Notes: generated by a model not told the origin, from the letters alone. A stretch of DNA of 64,000 bases from Pseudarthrobacter sulfonivorans (GCF_014712225.1 NZ_JACXBW010000011.1:62001-126000), one strand, 5' to 3'; positions 18,182-27,549 are shown, counted from the stretch's first letter. Numbers and translations are program-made.

Positions 18182-19521
18182 GCAGCGGCGCGGTACTTGA
18201 GTGCCCCGGGAATGCTGCCCGTTTCACCAAGGTCCTCACCGCGGGCGAAAGTGGCCCACAGCCGGCGCACCTCCCGGCCAACGGCGTCAATCTCATCCCA
18301 GGTGGCCCCCGTGAGCAGCCCGGCAGCGGCCCAGGTCTGCTGGTTCCCGAACAGCAGCGGCAAGTCAACCGTGTGTGCGGCGCGGTAGAAATTTCCGGGC
18401 GCACCCCAGGACAACACGTAGCTGTGCGCCGTTCCGCCGGCCCGGGCATGCCGGCGGGCAAACTTCCGGGCAGCCCTGCCGTAGACCGCTTCGGTCACAG
18501 CCCAGTTGATGGCCTTGACGGCGGCGCTGCCTAGCACGGGGACTCTGCGCAGCACACGTACCAGCCGGGTGCGCGGCATGAACAGCCTGGCTTCATCGGA
18601 AGTGTGTCCGATCAGCACCTCGATGCCCGGCGCGGTCGCGTTCCAGGCCGCCTCAATCTCCGATTCGGATGGAAGGGGCGCATGGCCGTACTGCGTGCCG
18701 AACGGCATGGCCGCTATCAGTCCGTACCTGCGTGCCACCTGAGACACATGGTCCTCGATGGCCACAACCTCGAGCATGGGCGTGTCCTCAGTGACCGCTT
18801 CCGCAGCGATGCCCATGTCGCGGCTCATCTTGTGCCGGCCGCGGGTGATACCCAGCGGGGCACTCTGGATAATCGCCCGCTGGAACAGCGACGGCGCTTC
18901 CGGCGTCGCCATCAGGTGGGCAACGGAGTCGCCACCGGCCGACTGCCCGAAAGCCGTTACGCGGTGCGGATCCCCGCCAAAGGCTGCGATGTTGCGCTGC
19001 ACCCAACGGAACGCTTCCAACTGGTCCAGCAGGCCGAGGTTGGCAGGCCGGCCGGTCCCCGTGGCCAGGTATCCGAACAAACCAAGCCGGTACGTTACCG
19101 AAACCACGATGACCCGGTTTTCTGCCACCAGGGACGCAGCGTCAAAGATCGCCAGGTCGCCGGAGCCGGACGTGTACGAGCCGCCGTGCAGCCACACCAT
19201 GACCGGGACCCGCTCGTCCTCGGCCAGGCCGGCAGGCACGGTGATCGAGAGACGCTGGCAGTCCTCACTGCCGGGGAGTTCGCCGTAGCGTGTGCCGAGG
19301 ACATCGTCGAGGAACGGAACGGGGCCCTGCGGGCAGGCCGGCGCCAAGGTAGTGGCGGCAAAGTCAGCGGTCCAGTCCGGCGCGGCCACCGGGGGTTGGA
19401 AACGGCCGGCAGCGGCGTAGGGGATGCCGGTGGCGCGCACAACCTCACCGTCCCGCCACCCGGTGACGGGCCCGCACGGCGGTTTAAAATACGGAGGATT
19501 AAATGAAGGCTCTGAACTCAC
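18178..19521 (-). CDS. Type-B carboxylesterase/lipase family protein
   Basis: Serine hydrolase of the carboxylesterase/cholinesterase family, acting on carboxylic esters. Seen: G-I-P-Y-A near the N-terminus, S-E-D-C-Q-R-L-S, the oxyanion-hole W-L-H-G-G-S-Y, Y-R-L-G-L-F-G-Y, the nucleophile elbow F-G-Q-S-A-G-G, and G-H-T-S-D-E-A. No signal peptide, so probably cytoplasmic. Start is uncertain. A longer in-frame ATG at 19596 would lie inside the ppa terminator hairpin and add atypical sequence, so GTG 19521 (447 residues) is preferred; GTG 19539 is also possible. Neither has a clear ribosome site. Overlaps the DUF429 gene. Confidence 0.85.
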   Translation of the reverse strand: MSSEPSFNPPYFKPPCGPVTGWRDGEVVRATGIPYAAAGRFQPPVAAPDWTADFAATTLAPACPQGPVPFLDDVLGTRYGELPGSEDCQRLSITVPAGLAEDERVPVMVWLHGGSYTSGSGDLAIFDAASLVAENRVIVVSVTYRLGLFGYLATGTGRPANLGLLDQLEAFRWVQRNIAAFGGDPHRVTAFGQSAGGDSVAHLMATPEAPSLFQRAIIQSAPLGITRGRHKMSRDMGIAAEAVTEDTPMLEVVAIEDHVSQVARRYGLIAAMPFGTQYGHAPLPSESEIEAAWNATAPGIEVLIGHTSDEARLFMPRTRLVRVLRRVPVLGSAAVKAINWAVTEAVYGRAARKFARRHARAGGTAHSYVLSWGAPGNFYRAAHTVDLPLLFGNQQTWAAAGLLTGATWDEIDAVGREVRRLWATFARGEDLGETGSIPGALKYRAAA

Positions 19522-19562
19522 AGCCCAACGATTCCACACATTTACTTCGGCGGGGCAACAGA

Positions 19563-19628
19563 AAATCCCCGTCTCCCGGACCTTTCCCCACCGCATGACG
19601 CGGGGAGTTGTCCGGGAGACGGGGATTT
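19563..19628 (-). terminator. Long perfect-stem terminator downstream of ppa
   Basis: A 19-base arm, AAATCCCCGTCTCCCGGAC (19563-19581), has its exact reverse complement at 19610-19628, with an inner CCCC/GGGG pairing. On the minus strand the stem ends in ATTTTCTGTT. It lies 38 bases after the ppa stop. Confidence 0.85.
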
Positions 19629-19665
19629 ATGGGGGAGCCGCACCAACGCGGGGCCGCCGATGGGA

Positions 19666-20157
19666 CTAGTGGCCCGCTGCCGGCACGTAACGCTTGATGG
19701 ATGCTTCCAGCTCGGCCTCGGCGGCGGCGCGGTCGCCCCAGCCTTCAGCCTTGACCCACTTGCCCGGCTCCAGGTCCTTGTAGCGGGTGAAGAAGTGCTC
19801 GATCTCCTTGATCAGGAATTCGCTGACATCGCTGACTTCCTGGATGTGGTCGAAGCGGGCATCAACCGGGACGCACAGAACCTTGGCGTCGCCGCCGCCG
19901 TCGTCGGTCATGTTGAAAACGCCGATGGGGCGGGACTCAACGATGACGCCCGGGTGCAGATCGAAGTCCTGCAGGAGCACCAGCGCATCCAGGGGATCGC
20001 CGTCTTCGCCCAGGGTGTTCTCGAAGAATCCGTAGTGCGTGGGGTACTGCATGGAGGTGAAGAGGACGCGGTCCAGGCGGACGCGGCCGGTCTCGTGGTC
20101 AACTTCGTACTTGACGCGTGATCCCTTGGGGATCTCGATGGTCACGTCATGCTTCAT
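19666..20157 (-). CDS. ppa: Inorganic pyrophosphatase (family I)
   Basis: Hydrolyses pyrophosphate to phosphate, pulling biosynthetic reactions forward; cytoplasmic, Mg-dependent. 163 residues from ATG 20157, preceded by GAGGAGA. Seen: [19 protein letters not shown], the metal-binding signature [10 protein letters not shown], and V-D-A-R-F-D further on. The frame extends 55 codons upstream but that section is atypical and lies in the divergent promoter region with dacB, so the short start is used. Single-gene unit. Confidence 0.97.
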   Translation of the reverse strand: MKHDVTIEIPKGSRVKYEVDHETGRVRLDRVLFTSMQYPTHYGFFENTLGEDGDPLDALVLLQDFDLHPGVIVESRPIGVFNMTDDGGGDAKVLCVPVDARFDHIQEVSDVSEFLIKEIEHFFTRYKDLEPGKWVKAEGWGDRAAAEAELEASIKRYVPAAGH

Positions 20158-20309
20158 GGGAATTCTCCTCGGCAATTGCAGGGGTTCGCGGCACGGGAGA
20201 CGGACCACAAAGGAGTGTCGGTGCCGCCGACTATTATTGAGGATATAGCGAGAGGCCCAGGTTTCAGGAACTTGCGGGGAAATTTCAGGACTTGAGGACC
20301 AGCAGCAGC

Positions 20310-21848
20310 ATGAAGGAAACATCGCGCCCCGCAGGGTTAAAGGTGGCGTCCGAGAGGCGGTTCAAGACGGCGTTCAAGGACGCCGCCCCCTCCGCAGTGA
20401 AGCGTGCAGGCCGCAGCGTGCGGCAGTTCTGGCCGCTGGCCGCCCTGTTGGCCCTGATGCTGGCGCTTGCCGTTCCCGCGGCCGTGGTGGTTGCGCCCGG
20501 CTTTATCGGTCCTGAGCCGCCCGCGGCCGCTCCCGCCACGCCGGCCTGGCAACTGCCCCCGGCCGCACTGTCCGCCCGCCAAGGCCTCTCCCCGCTTACG
20601 GACAGCGCACCGGCGCCGCTGCCGGAGGCCGTCACGGCGCAGCTGGACTCCTTGTTAAAGTCCGACGGCGACGGCAGCTTCACGGGGCTTGTCCAGGATG
20701 CGCTCACCGGCAATGTCCTCTATGACCGTGGCGGTTCGGAGAACCGGGTCCCCGCCTCCAACATGAAGCTGTTCACCGCGGTGGCCGCCCTGCGGGCGCT
20801 TGGGCCCGACCACCGATTCAGCACCCGGGTCGTGGCTGGATCCGACGCCACCAAGGTGGTGCTCACCGGCGGCGGCGATGTGCTCCTCAGCGCAGGCGAA
20901 TCCGCGCCGGACCAGGTGATGGGCCACGCCGGGCTGGCCAGCCTTGCCGCGGCCACCGTCGCAGCACTTCAAGCAAACGGAACAACCGGCGAGCTGTCGG
21001 TCCTGGTGGACGATTCCCTGTTCAGCGGACCGGCCCTGAACCCGGCGTGGGCTGACGGGGACGTTGCAGCGGGCGAGGCGGCGCCGCTGTACCCGCTGGC
21101 ACTGAACTCGGCACGCTACAACCCGGCCGTCACCACGGGACCGCGCCCGCAGGACTCGGCGGTTACCGCTGCGGAGGCGTTCGCCGGGCAGCTCAAGGCG
21201 GCAGGTGCCGCTGCAGGACTCACGGTGGCTGCCGGCGTCGGGCGGTCCGCTGCGCCCGGCACCGTAAACGGTGCGACCGTACAACTGGCGGAGGTGCAGT
21301 CCGCCACGGTCGCCGAACAGGTGGGCCTGATGCTGGAGTCCTCTGACAATTACCTGGCCGAGGTTCTGGGGCGGATGGCCGCCGCGGCTGCGGGGGCGCC
21401 CGCGAGCAACGACGGCGCCACGGCCGCCGTCCGTGCACAGCTTGCCGAGCTGGGCATCGCCACCCCAGCCATGCGGTTCGCGGACGTGTCCGGACTGGCA
21501 ATGGGTAACCAGGCCTCCGCCCGCCAGTTGGCCGACGTGGTGCGTGCCATCACCACCGGAACGGATCGCCGGCTGCGGGCAGCGCTGGATGGGTTCCCGG
21601 TGGCCGCACTGTCCGGAACACTGGATGCCCGCTACGAGGATGCTTCAACGTCCCGCGGCGCCGGCCTGGTCCGGGCTAAGACCGGCACGTTGAACTCGGT
21701 CATCGCGCTCAGCGGCTACGTGGTGGACGCCGACGGACGCCTGCTGGTCTTCTCGTTCATCGGCAACGGACTGACGCCCGGCGCGGCCGGGAACCGCGAG
21801 GCCGTGGACCGTGCCGCGTCGGCACTCGCCGCCTGCGGCTGCCGGTAG
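20310..21848 (+). CDS. dacB: D-alanyl-D-alanine carboxypeptidase/endopeptidase (PBP4, peptidase S13)
   Basis: Low-molecular-mass penicillin-binding protein trimming peptidoglycan stem peptides. A cytoplasmic N-terminus of about 40 residues precedes one membrane helix or signal anchor ([17 protein letters not shown]). The three penicillin-binding motifs are present: S-x-x-K as S-N-M-K (Ser150 from ATG 20310), S-x-N as S-D-N in [10 protein letters not shown], and K-T-G in R-A-K-T-G-T-L-N-S. About 512 residues, normal for S13. The ATG at 20310 has GAGGA upstream; a TTG 18 bases earlier is the alternative. Divergent from ppa. Confidence 0.93.
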   Translation: MKETSRPAGLKVASERRFKTAFKDAAPSAVKRAGRSVRQFWPLAALLALMLALAVPAAVVVAPGFIGPEPPAAAPATPAWQLPPAALSARQGLSPLTDSAPAPLPEAVTAQLDSLLKSDGDGSFTGLVQDALTGNVLYDRGGSENRVPASNMKLFTAVAALRALGPDHRFSTRVVAGSDATKVVLTGGGDVLLSAGESAPDQVMGHAGLASLAAATVAALQANGTTGELSVLVDDSLFSGPALNPAWADGDVAAGEAAPLYPLALNSARYNPAVTTGPRPQDSAVTAAEAFAGQLKAAGAAAGLTVAAGVGRSAAPGTVNGATVQLAEVQSATVAEQVGLMLESSDNYLAEVLGRMAAAAAGAPASNDGATAAVRAQLAELGIATPAMRFADVSGLAMGNQASARQLADVVRAITTGTDRRLRAALDGFPVAALSGTLDARYEDASTSRGAGLVRAKTGTLNSVIALSGYVVDADGRLLVFSFIGNGLTPGAAGNREAVDRAASALAACGCR

Positions 21849-21851
21849 CGC

Positions 21852-21941
21852 CCGCAGGAGCGGCCGTCCCGCAAGAACGGCCGGACCCCGCAGGAACGTT
21901 CCGGACCAGCACCGCTCAAGCGGGCCAGGACCGCAGGAGCG
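21852..21941 (+). repeat. Imperfect CCGCAGGAGCG-type direct repeats
   Basis: The 192-base gap between dacB and the metalloprotease gene holds four related 11-mers on the plus strand: CCGCAGGAGCG, CCGCAAGAACG, CCGCAGGAACG and CCGCAGGAGCG, roughly at 21852, 21869, 21888 and 21931. Spacing is irregular. No gene is seen here. Confidence 0.5.
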
Positions 21942-22040
21942 CCAGCCTCCGCCGCTCAGGCTGCCGGTAGCATGCCAGCCCGCGTTCGCCGGTCAGCGAA
22001 CTTAAGGACCATCCGCGGTTGGCTGTGATGTGATGGGGCT

Positions 22041-23174
22041 ATGGAGTCCACTGCACGTGATTCGTCAGCACCGGCATCATCCAGCCCGGCCCAGGCCCTG
22101 ATCAACTGGGACCTGGCCGCGTCCACCGCGGCCCGGCTGGCTTCGGCGGGGCCAACGCTCGGCACGGCGGAAATCAACGACGCGGTGGACAGCCTACGCA
22201 GCCTCGCGGACGCCTCGGTCCCGCACGTCCACGAAATAACCGGCCTCGAAGCCGCACGGGATCTACGGGACTCCTCCGTCCTTGTGGTGGACCGGGCGAA
22301 CTGGGCCAAGGCCAACACCCAGAGCTTCGCCGTGATGCTCAAGCCCGCCATGGAAAAGATGCTCGAAAGCCGGCGCGGCACAGTCAGCCCCGCCGCCGCC
22401 AGCGTCAGCGGCGCCATCACCGGCAGCCAGCTCGGCGCCGTCCTGGCATTCCTCTCCAGCAAGGTCCTTGGCCAGTACGATCCCTTCGCCGCGCTCGCCG
22501 AAGGCTCCAAGGCGCCGGCGGCTGGCAGGCTGCTGCTGGTGGCCCCCAACATCGTGTCCGTGGAGCGGGAACTCAATGTCGCGCCCGAGGATTTCCGGCT
22601 CTGGGTCTGCCTCCACGAGCAGACCCACCGCGTGCAGTTCGCCGCCGCGCCCTGGCTCCGCCACCACATGCTGTCCGAGATCGACAACCTCAGCGGTCAC
22701 CTGCTCGGCAACGTCGACTCGCTCATGGAGCGCGCCTCGGCCGCCGCCCGGTCACTTAAGGACCGGAATGCCACGGGCGGCACTCCCGGCCGCGGCGCCA
22801 TCCTGGACCTGCTGCAGAACCCCGAGGAGAAGGCATCCCTCTCGCACCTGACGGCCGTGATGAGCCTGTTGGAGGGCCACGCGAACGTGGTGATGGACGC
22901 CGTCGACGCCAGCATCGTCCCGTCGGTCAAGACCATCCGGCAGCGCTTCACCGACCGCGGCAAGGACCGCGGCGTCATGGAGAAGTTCATCCGCAGCCTG
23001 CTGGGCCTTGACGCCAAGATGCGCCAGTACTCCGACGGCGCCAAGTTTGTCCGGGCGGTGGTGGACGTCGCGGGGATGGAAGGCTTCAACAGGGTTTGGG
23101 AATCCGCGGACAACCTCCCCACCGAGCCGGAAATCCACGAGCCCAAGCTGTGGATTGACCGGATGGGCCTGTAG
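22041..23174 (+). CDS. Zinc-dependent metalloprotease (DUF2342 family)
   Basis: 377 residues. The zinc motif is H-E-x-x-H in C-L-H-E-Q-T-H-R-V-Q-F (near residue 193), followed by L-L-E-G-H-A-N-V-V-M-D and R-Q-R-F-T-D-R-G-K, which are typical of this actinobacterial family. The physiological substrate is not known. No signal peptide is visible. Its TAG is immediately followed by the GTG of tilS, so the two genes are one transcript; metalloprotease-tilS-hpt is a recurrent actinobacterial order. Confidence 0.88.
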   Translation: MESTARDSSAPASSSPAQALINWDLAASTAARLASAGPTLGTAEINDAVDSLRSLADASVPHVHEITGLEAARDLRDSSVLVVDRANWAKANTQSFAVMLKPAMEKMLESRRGTVSPAAASVSGAITGSQLGAVLAFLSSKVLGQYDPFAALAEGSKAPAAGRLLLVAPNIVSVERELNVAPEDFRLWVCLHEQTHRVQFAAAPWLRHHMLSEIDNLSGHLLGNVDSLMERASAAARSLKDRNATGGTPGRGAILDLLQNPEEKASLSHLTAVMSLLEGHANVVMDAVDASIVPSVKTIRQRFTDRGKDRGVMEKFIRSLLGLDAKMRQYSDGAKFVRAVVDVAGMEGFNRVWESADNLPTEPEIHEPKLWIDRMGL

Positions 23175-24404
23175 GTGCCGGATCCGGCGCCCGCGCCGCG
23201 TCCGTCCGAGACGCCGCCTCCGTCCGAGGTGCCGGTTTCTCCCGATAAGCCGGCTTCTCCGGCCCGCGCCGACGGGTTGCCGCGCGCAAGCGGCCGACGG
23301 CGGCCCGGCAGGCTGGCGCCCGTCGTCGGCAAGGCGCGCAAAATGCTCCAGAACGCCCTGGCTGAGGCCGGCTATCCGGCGCACGTGCTGGTAGCGTGCA
23401 GCGGCGGGCCGGACTCACTGGCGCTCGCCGCCGTGGCAGCCTACTTTGCCCGCCGCGGCCACGTTGACGGGCATCCGCTGACGGTGGGGGCCGTGGTGGT
23501 GGACCATCAGCTGCAGGAGGGTTCGGCGCAGGTGGCGATAACCACGGCCCGGGCCCTGAAGGAACTCGGGCTTTCCCCGGTCGAGGTCCGGACCGTTGAG
23601 GTTGAGCCCACGGGCATGGGCCCGGAGGCGGCCGCCCGGGATGCCCGCCACGCCGCCCTGGAAGCGGCGGCCAGTGAACAGGGCGCCGCCGCGATCCTGC
23701 TCGGCCACACGCTGGACGACCAGGCCGAACAGGTCCTCCTGGGCCTCGCCCGCGGCTCCGGCACACGCTCGCTGGCCGGAATGCGGCCTGCCCGCGGCCT
23801 TCTGCTCCGGCCCTTCCTGGGCCTGCGCCGCGAGGACACCCTGGAGATCTGCCGCGTTGAGGAGTTGGAGCCCTGGCACGATCCCAGCAATGCGGATCCG
23901 GCCTTCGCCCGCTCCCGGACGCGGGTTGAAGTGCTGCCGCTGCTGGAGGAAAAACTCGGGCCGGGCGTGGCTGAATCGCTCGCCCGGACGGCGTCCATCC
24001 TGCAGCTGGACGCGGACTTTCTGGAGGACGTGGCCGAACGCACATATGCCGGTTTGGCGCAGCGGTCCGGCCCCGAAATCAGCCTTCCCGAGGACGCCCT
24101 CGGCGAACTTTCCCCGGCCATCAGGTTCCGCGTCATCGCGAAGGCAGCGGCCGACGTCGGGGGTCAACAACCCAGCTACCAGCGCCTTCTGGCCGCCGAA
24201 GCGCTGCTGCGGCGGCAGGGTTCGGCCGGTCCGGTGGAGCTCCCCGGCGGGGTGAGTGTGTACCGGCTGTCCCTGGCGCAGCTGGACGCCGCCGGCGCAC
24301 CGCGCCGCACCGTAGGGCAGCCCGACGGCGGCACTCCCGTTCCCCGCGAAGCCGCCCGCTGTGGGAAGCTAGTATTCCGGCCTCAAAAACCGCCCCAAAA
24401 ATAG
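23175..24404 (+). CDS. tilS: tRNA(Ile)-lysidine synthetase
   Basis: Converts C34 of the CAU-anticodon isoleucine tRNA to lysidine using ATP and lysine, so the tRNA reads AUA. The PP-loop S-G-G-P-D-S is at residues 76-81. L-G-H-T-L-D-D-Q-A-E and the R-P-F-L-G-L-R-R region with W-H-D-P-S-N follow. 409 residues with an unusual Pro/Ser/Ala-rich N-terminal extension of about 45 residues before the core. The GTG start abuts the previous stop with no gap; a later start at an internal codon would shorten the extension. Confidence 0.95.
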   Translation: MPDPAPAPRPSETPPPSEVPVSPDKPASPARADGLPRASGRRRPGRLAPVVGKARKMLQNALAEAGYPAHVLVACSGGPDSLALAAVAAYFARRGHVDGHPLTVGAVVVDHQLQEGSAQVAITTARALKELGLSPVEVRTVEVEPTGMGPEAAARDARHAALEAAASEQGAAAILLGHTLDDQAEQVLLGLARGSGTRSLAGMRPARGLLLRPFLGLRREDTLEICRVEELEPWHDPSNADPAFARSRTRVEVLPLLEEKLGPGVAESLARTASILQLDADFLEDVAERTYAGLAQRSGPEISLPEDALGELSPAIRFRVIAKAAADVGGQQPSYQRLLAAEALLRRQGSAGPVELPGGVSVYRLSLAQLDAAGAPRRTVGQPDGGTPVPREAARCGKLVFRPQKPPQK

Positions 24405-24434
24405 TCGCACCCCGCATCTACACAGGAGCCATTG

Positions 24435-24986
24435 GTGGATTCAAACGACGTCCAGGCAGACCTCAAGCACGTTCTCTACACCAAGGAACAGATCCAGCAG
24501 CGGATCACCGAGCTCGCTGCCGAAATCGACAGGGACTACGAAGGCCGTGAAATCCTCGTTGTCGGCGTCCTCAAGGGTGCCGTAATGGTCATGGCCGACC
24601 TCGCCCGCGCGCTCCACAGCCACGTTTCCATGGACTGGATGGCAGTGTCCTCCTACGGCTCCGGCACCCAGTCCTCCGGCGTGGTCCGCATCCTCAAGGA
24701 CCTCGACACCGACCTGATGGGCAAGGACGTCCTGATCGTTGAAGACATCATCGACTCCGGCCTGACGCTCTCCTGGCTCAAGACCAACCTCGAATCCCGC
24801 GGCACCGCTTCCGTGGAAATCTGCACGGCTTTCCGCAAGCCGACGGCCGCCAAGGTGGAAATCGACGTCAAGTACGTCGGCTACGACATCCCCAACGAGT
24901 TCGTGGTGGGCTACGGCCTGGACTACGCGGAAAAGTACCGCAACCTGGACTTCGTGGGCACCCTGGCCCCGCACGTCTACGAGTAA
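24435..24986 (+). CDS. hpt: Hypoxanthine phosphoribosyltransferase
   Basis: Purine salvage: hypoxanthine or guanine plus PRPP gives IMP or GMP. 183 residues with the PRPP-binding signature V-L-I-V-E-D-I-I-D-S-G-L-T, V-G-V-L-K-G-A in the N-terminal half and Y-G-L-D-Y-A-E-K-Y-R-N-L near the end. AGGAG at 24423-24427 sits 7 bases from GTG 24435; a TTG 3 bases earlier has poorer spacing. Ends in a strong hairpin terminator. In this position in actinobacteria hpt is typically between tilS and ftsH; here an 8-kb fructan locus lies between hpt and ftsH. Confidence 0.96.
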   Translation: MDSNDVQADLKHVLYTKEQIQQRITELAAEIDRDYEGREILVVGVLKGAVMVMADLARALHSHVSMDWMAVSSYGSGTQSSGVVRILKDLDTDLMGKDVLIVEDIIDSGLTLSWLKTNLESRGTASVEICTAFRKPTAAKVEIDVKYVGYDIPNEFVVGYGLDYAEKYRNLDFVGTLAPHVYE

Positions 24987-25005
24987 AGACTCCCGCACCA
25001 ACACT

Positions 25006-25043
25006 GCCGGCGGCGGCCTCTTCGAAGGCCGCCGCCGGCATTT
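25006..25043 (+). terminator. Terminator of hpt
   Basis: GCCGGCGGCGGCCT (25006-25019) pairs perfectly with AGGCCGCCGCCGGC (25026-25039), followed by ATTT. It lies 20 bases after the hpt stop. The next 160 bases to the fructan-locus promoter hold no recognisable gene. Confidence 0.88.
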
Positions 25044-25206
25044 AAGCTCCGGAATCCAGCGCCGGGGACTGGCGGCGTCCCCCGGACCTGCGAGGCCTGC
25101 GGTGTCAGAATGCGCCAAAGTCGGCTAACGGGTTATCCATGACCGCGCTGACTTTATGCGCGCTGGCCGCCGCCGTCAACAGGCAAAACTTTGCTGACTG
25201 TGACTC

Positions 25207-25235
25207 TTGACACTTCTGAGCGTCAGGCTTACGTT
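25207..25235 (+). promoter_or_regulatory. Putative promoter of the fructan-sugar operon
   Basis: A perfect -35 TTGACA (25207-25212) is followed after 17 bases by TACGTT (25230-25235). The palindromic operator at 25245-25261 begins 10 bases after it, and the first gene starts at 25319. Confidence 0.55.
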
Positions 25236-25244
25236 TATGCCAAG

Positions 25245-25261
25245 TCGTTTTGGCAAAACGA
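25245..25261. promoter_or_regulatory. LacI-type palindromic operator
   Basis: TCGTTTT-GGC-AAAACGA, a perfect 7-base inverted repeat around a 3-base centre, at or just after the expected transcription start of the ABC/GH91 operon. A repressor bound here should block initiation. The LacI-family gene at 30029 in the same locus is the likely ligand (inference). Confidence 0.65.
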
Positions 25262-25318
25262 TTTTTCAGCCCACGTACCGTCTCGCCATTCCGTTCGAGA
25301 GAAAGTGAGTCGACAGCG

Positions 25319-26596
25319 ATGTCCACTCGAAAGACCATCAACAGGTTCACTGCCATCGGCGGCCTTTGCACTGCCGTCGCACTTGTGGCCACCGGGTGCG
25401 GCGCAGGGGGCCCGACCAGCTCGGGTAGCGCCGCCAGCACCGTCAATGTCCTGGTGGAAGCCGGCGGCCACGCCGAGCTGACCGGCGTCGCCGAGCAGTG
25501 CAAGAAGGACGCGGGCATCGACGTCAACTTCGTCGAACTGCCCTACGACGGCATGTTCAACCGGCTCTCCAGCGAGTTCTCCTCAGGCAACGTCTCCTTC
25601 GACGTCGCTGCACTGGACTCCGTATGGTTGCCCAGCTTCAAGGACGCCGTCCAGCCCATCGATGAGCTCTTCACCGATGAGGCCAAGAAGGACATCTTCC
25701 CGGCCCTCGTCAAGGAGGCCAACGTGGACGGCCACTTCATCGGCATGCCCGCCTGGACCAACGCCGAAATCATCCTCTACCGCACGGATCTTTTCGAAGA
25801 CGCCGCGAACAAGGCCGGCTTCAACGCGAAGTACGGCTACGACCTCGCGGCACCCACCACCTGGCAGCAGTACAAGGACATTTCCGAGTTCTTCACCAAG
25901 GACGGCATGTACGGCACCGATGTCAAGGGCGGCGTCGAGACCGAATGGCTGGCCCACGTCCTCCAAGCCGGCTCCCCGATGGTCCTGGACGAAAACAACA
26001 ACGTGGTCATCGACAACGCGGCCCACAAGGAAGCACTGGACTTCTACACCAGCCTGACCAGCTATGCGCCTCCCGGTGCCGCGCAGGTGGACTGGGCCGC
26101 TGCGCAAAACCTGTTCAACCAAGGCAAGACCGCAATGACCCGTTTCTGGGCCCACGCGTACCGCCAGATCCCCAAGGATGCACCGGTTGCCGGCAAGGTG
26201 GGCGCAGCCCCGATGATCGGCGGCAGTGCAGGCGTGGCTGGCGTTCCGGGTCCCTGGTACCTCTCAGTCCCCAAGGCCACCAAGAACGCGGACAACGCCA
26301 AGAAGTTCGTCAAATGCGCCTACGACTACAACAGCCTGGGCATCGAGTCCAGCCTTGGCCTCGCCTCGCGCATTTCGGCCTTCGAGAAGTACCAGGACAA
26401 AGCCGGGTACGAGAGCTTCGGCCCGCTGATCTCAACGCTCAACGGTGCCGCCACCGCCACCCGGCCGGCAACGGAAAAGTGGCAGCAGATCGTGGACACC
26501 GTGCTGGTGCCGCTCCTGCAGAAGGCCGTGGCCGGCGGGGACTCCACAGCCCTTCTGGCCGACGCCAAGAAGCAGATCCAGGACCTCCTTAAGTAA
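25319..26596 (+). CDS. Sugar-binding lipoprotein of ABC importer, fructan-sugar locus
   Basis: Family 1 extracellular solute-binding protein, 425 residues from ATG 25319. The lipoprotein signal ends in V-A-T-G-C, so the mature protein should begin at Cys27. Seen: T-V-N-V-L-V-E-A-G-G-H near the mature N-terminus, W-L-P-S-F-K-D, and a C-terminal helix with D-A-K-K-Q-I-Q-D-L-L-K. The frame is open 23 codons upstream, but that part covers the operator region and lacks a signal peptide. First gene of the operon; its neighbours suggest a fructose disaccharide or difructose anhydride as ligand. Confidence 0.92.
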   Translation: MSTRKTINRFTAIGGLCTAVALVATGCGAGGPTSSGSAASTVNVLVEAGGHAELTGVAEQCKKDAGIDVNFVELPYDGMFNRLSSEFSSGNVSFDVAALDSVWLPSFKDAVQPIDELFTDEAKKDIFPALVKEANVDGHFIGMPAWTNAEIILYRTDLFEDAANKAGFNAKYGYDLAAPTTWQQYKDISEFFTKDGMYGTDVKGGVETEWLAHVLQAGSPMVLDENNNVVIDNAAHKEALDFYTSLTSYAPPGAAQVDWAAAQNLFNQGKTAMTRFWAHAYRQIPKDAPVAGKVGAAPMIGGSAGVAGVPGPWYLSVPKATKNADNAKKFVKCAYDYNSLGIESSLGLASRISAFEKYQDKAGYESFGPLISTLNGAATATRPATEKWQQIVDTVLVPLLQKAVAGGDSTALLADAKKQIQDLLK

Positions 26597-26661
26597 ACTC
26601 CGCGGCCGGCACTTGCCTTCACCGGTGCCGGCCGCGGCCCCAACAAACAGAAGAGAAAACC

Positions 26662-27549
26662 GTGCGCATCTCCGATCGCCGCTTCGCAACGTTTCTGATG
26701 GCCCCGGCGGCGTTGTTCCTCGCCATCTTCGTGGCCTACCCGCTGTTCCGCCTGGTGGCCGACAGCTTCTTCAAGATCTCGCCCATCGCCGGCGGACCCC
26801 GCGACTTCGTGGGCCTGGACAACTACTTCCGGGCCTTCGCTTCGGAGGCGTTCATGGGCGCCGGCTGGCGGACCCTCGCCTACACCCTGGTGGTGGTCAC
26901 CCTCGAATTCGCCCTCGGCCTTGGCATGGCACTGCTGTTCACAATGCTGGGCCGCAATTCCCAGATCTGGCGGACCGTGTTCCTGTACCCGCTCATGATT
27001 GCGCCGATCGTGGCGGGCCTGCTGTGGAAGTTCCTGATGATCGATAACTTCGGCCTGATCGGGACCCTCATGCACCAGGCGGGGCTGCTTGCCAACCCCA
27101 ACCAGATCGGCTGGTTGTCCGACCCCAACATCGTGCTGTTCTCGGTGGCCATCCCTGACATCTGGCTCACCACGTCGTTTATGTGCCTTGTGCTGTTCGC
27201 CGGTCTGCAGAACATCCCCGGTGACCTGATCGAAGCGGCCCGCCTGGACGGCGCACGTGCGCCCGCCATGCTGTTCCGGATCATCCTCCCCCTGCTGCGG
27301 CCGGTCATCGCCGTCGCGCTGGTGGTCCGCGGCATCGACGCGGCACGGGCCTTCGACACGATCCTCATCCAGACCAACGGCGGCCCCCAGTCCGCCTCCG
27401 AAACCATGAGCCTGCTGATATACCGCACCATGATCCGCTTCGGTGATCCCGGGCTGGCAAGCGCCATGGGCACCATCTACCTGCTGGCCATGCTCGCCGT
27501 CGCCTTCTTCGCCGTTTCCACCATCTGGCGGCCAGGAAAGGACAACTGA
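26662..27549 (+). CDS. Sugar ABC transporter permease (MalF type), fructan-sugar locus
   Basis: 295 residues, GTG start at 26662 with AGAAGAG upstream. Hydrophobic helix from about residue 10 to 30, then further helices, and an EAA loop I-E-A-A-R-L-D-G-A-R at 189-199. Pairs with the next permease, whose ATG overlaps its stop (TGATG). A 65-base gap after the binding-protein gene contains CCGGCACTTGCCTTCACCGG-like complementarity that may moderate downstream expression. No ATPase gene is in the locus; sharing a global MsiK-type ATPase is inferred. Confidence 0.92.
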   Translation: MRISDRRFATFLMAPAALFLAIFVAYPLFRLVADSFFKISPIAGGPRDFVGLDNYFRAFASEAFMGAGWRTLAYTLVVVTLEFALGLGMALLFTMLGRNSQIWRTVFLYPLMIAPIVAGLLWKFLMIDNFGLIGTLMHQAGLLANPNQIGWLSDPNIVLFSVAIPDIWLTTSFMCLVLFAGLQNIPGDLIEAARLDGARAPAMLFRIILPLLRPVIAVALVVRGIDAARAFDTILIQTNGGPQSASETMSLLIYRTMIRFGDPGLASAMGTIYLLAMLAVAFFAVSTIWRPGKDN

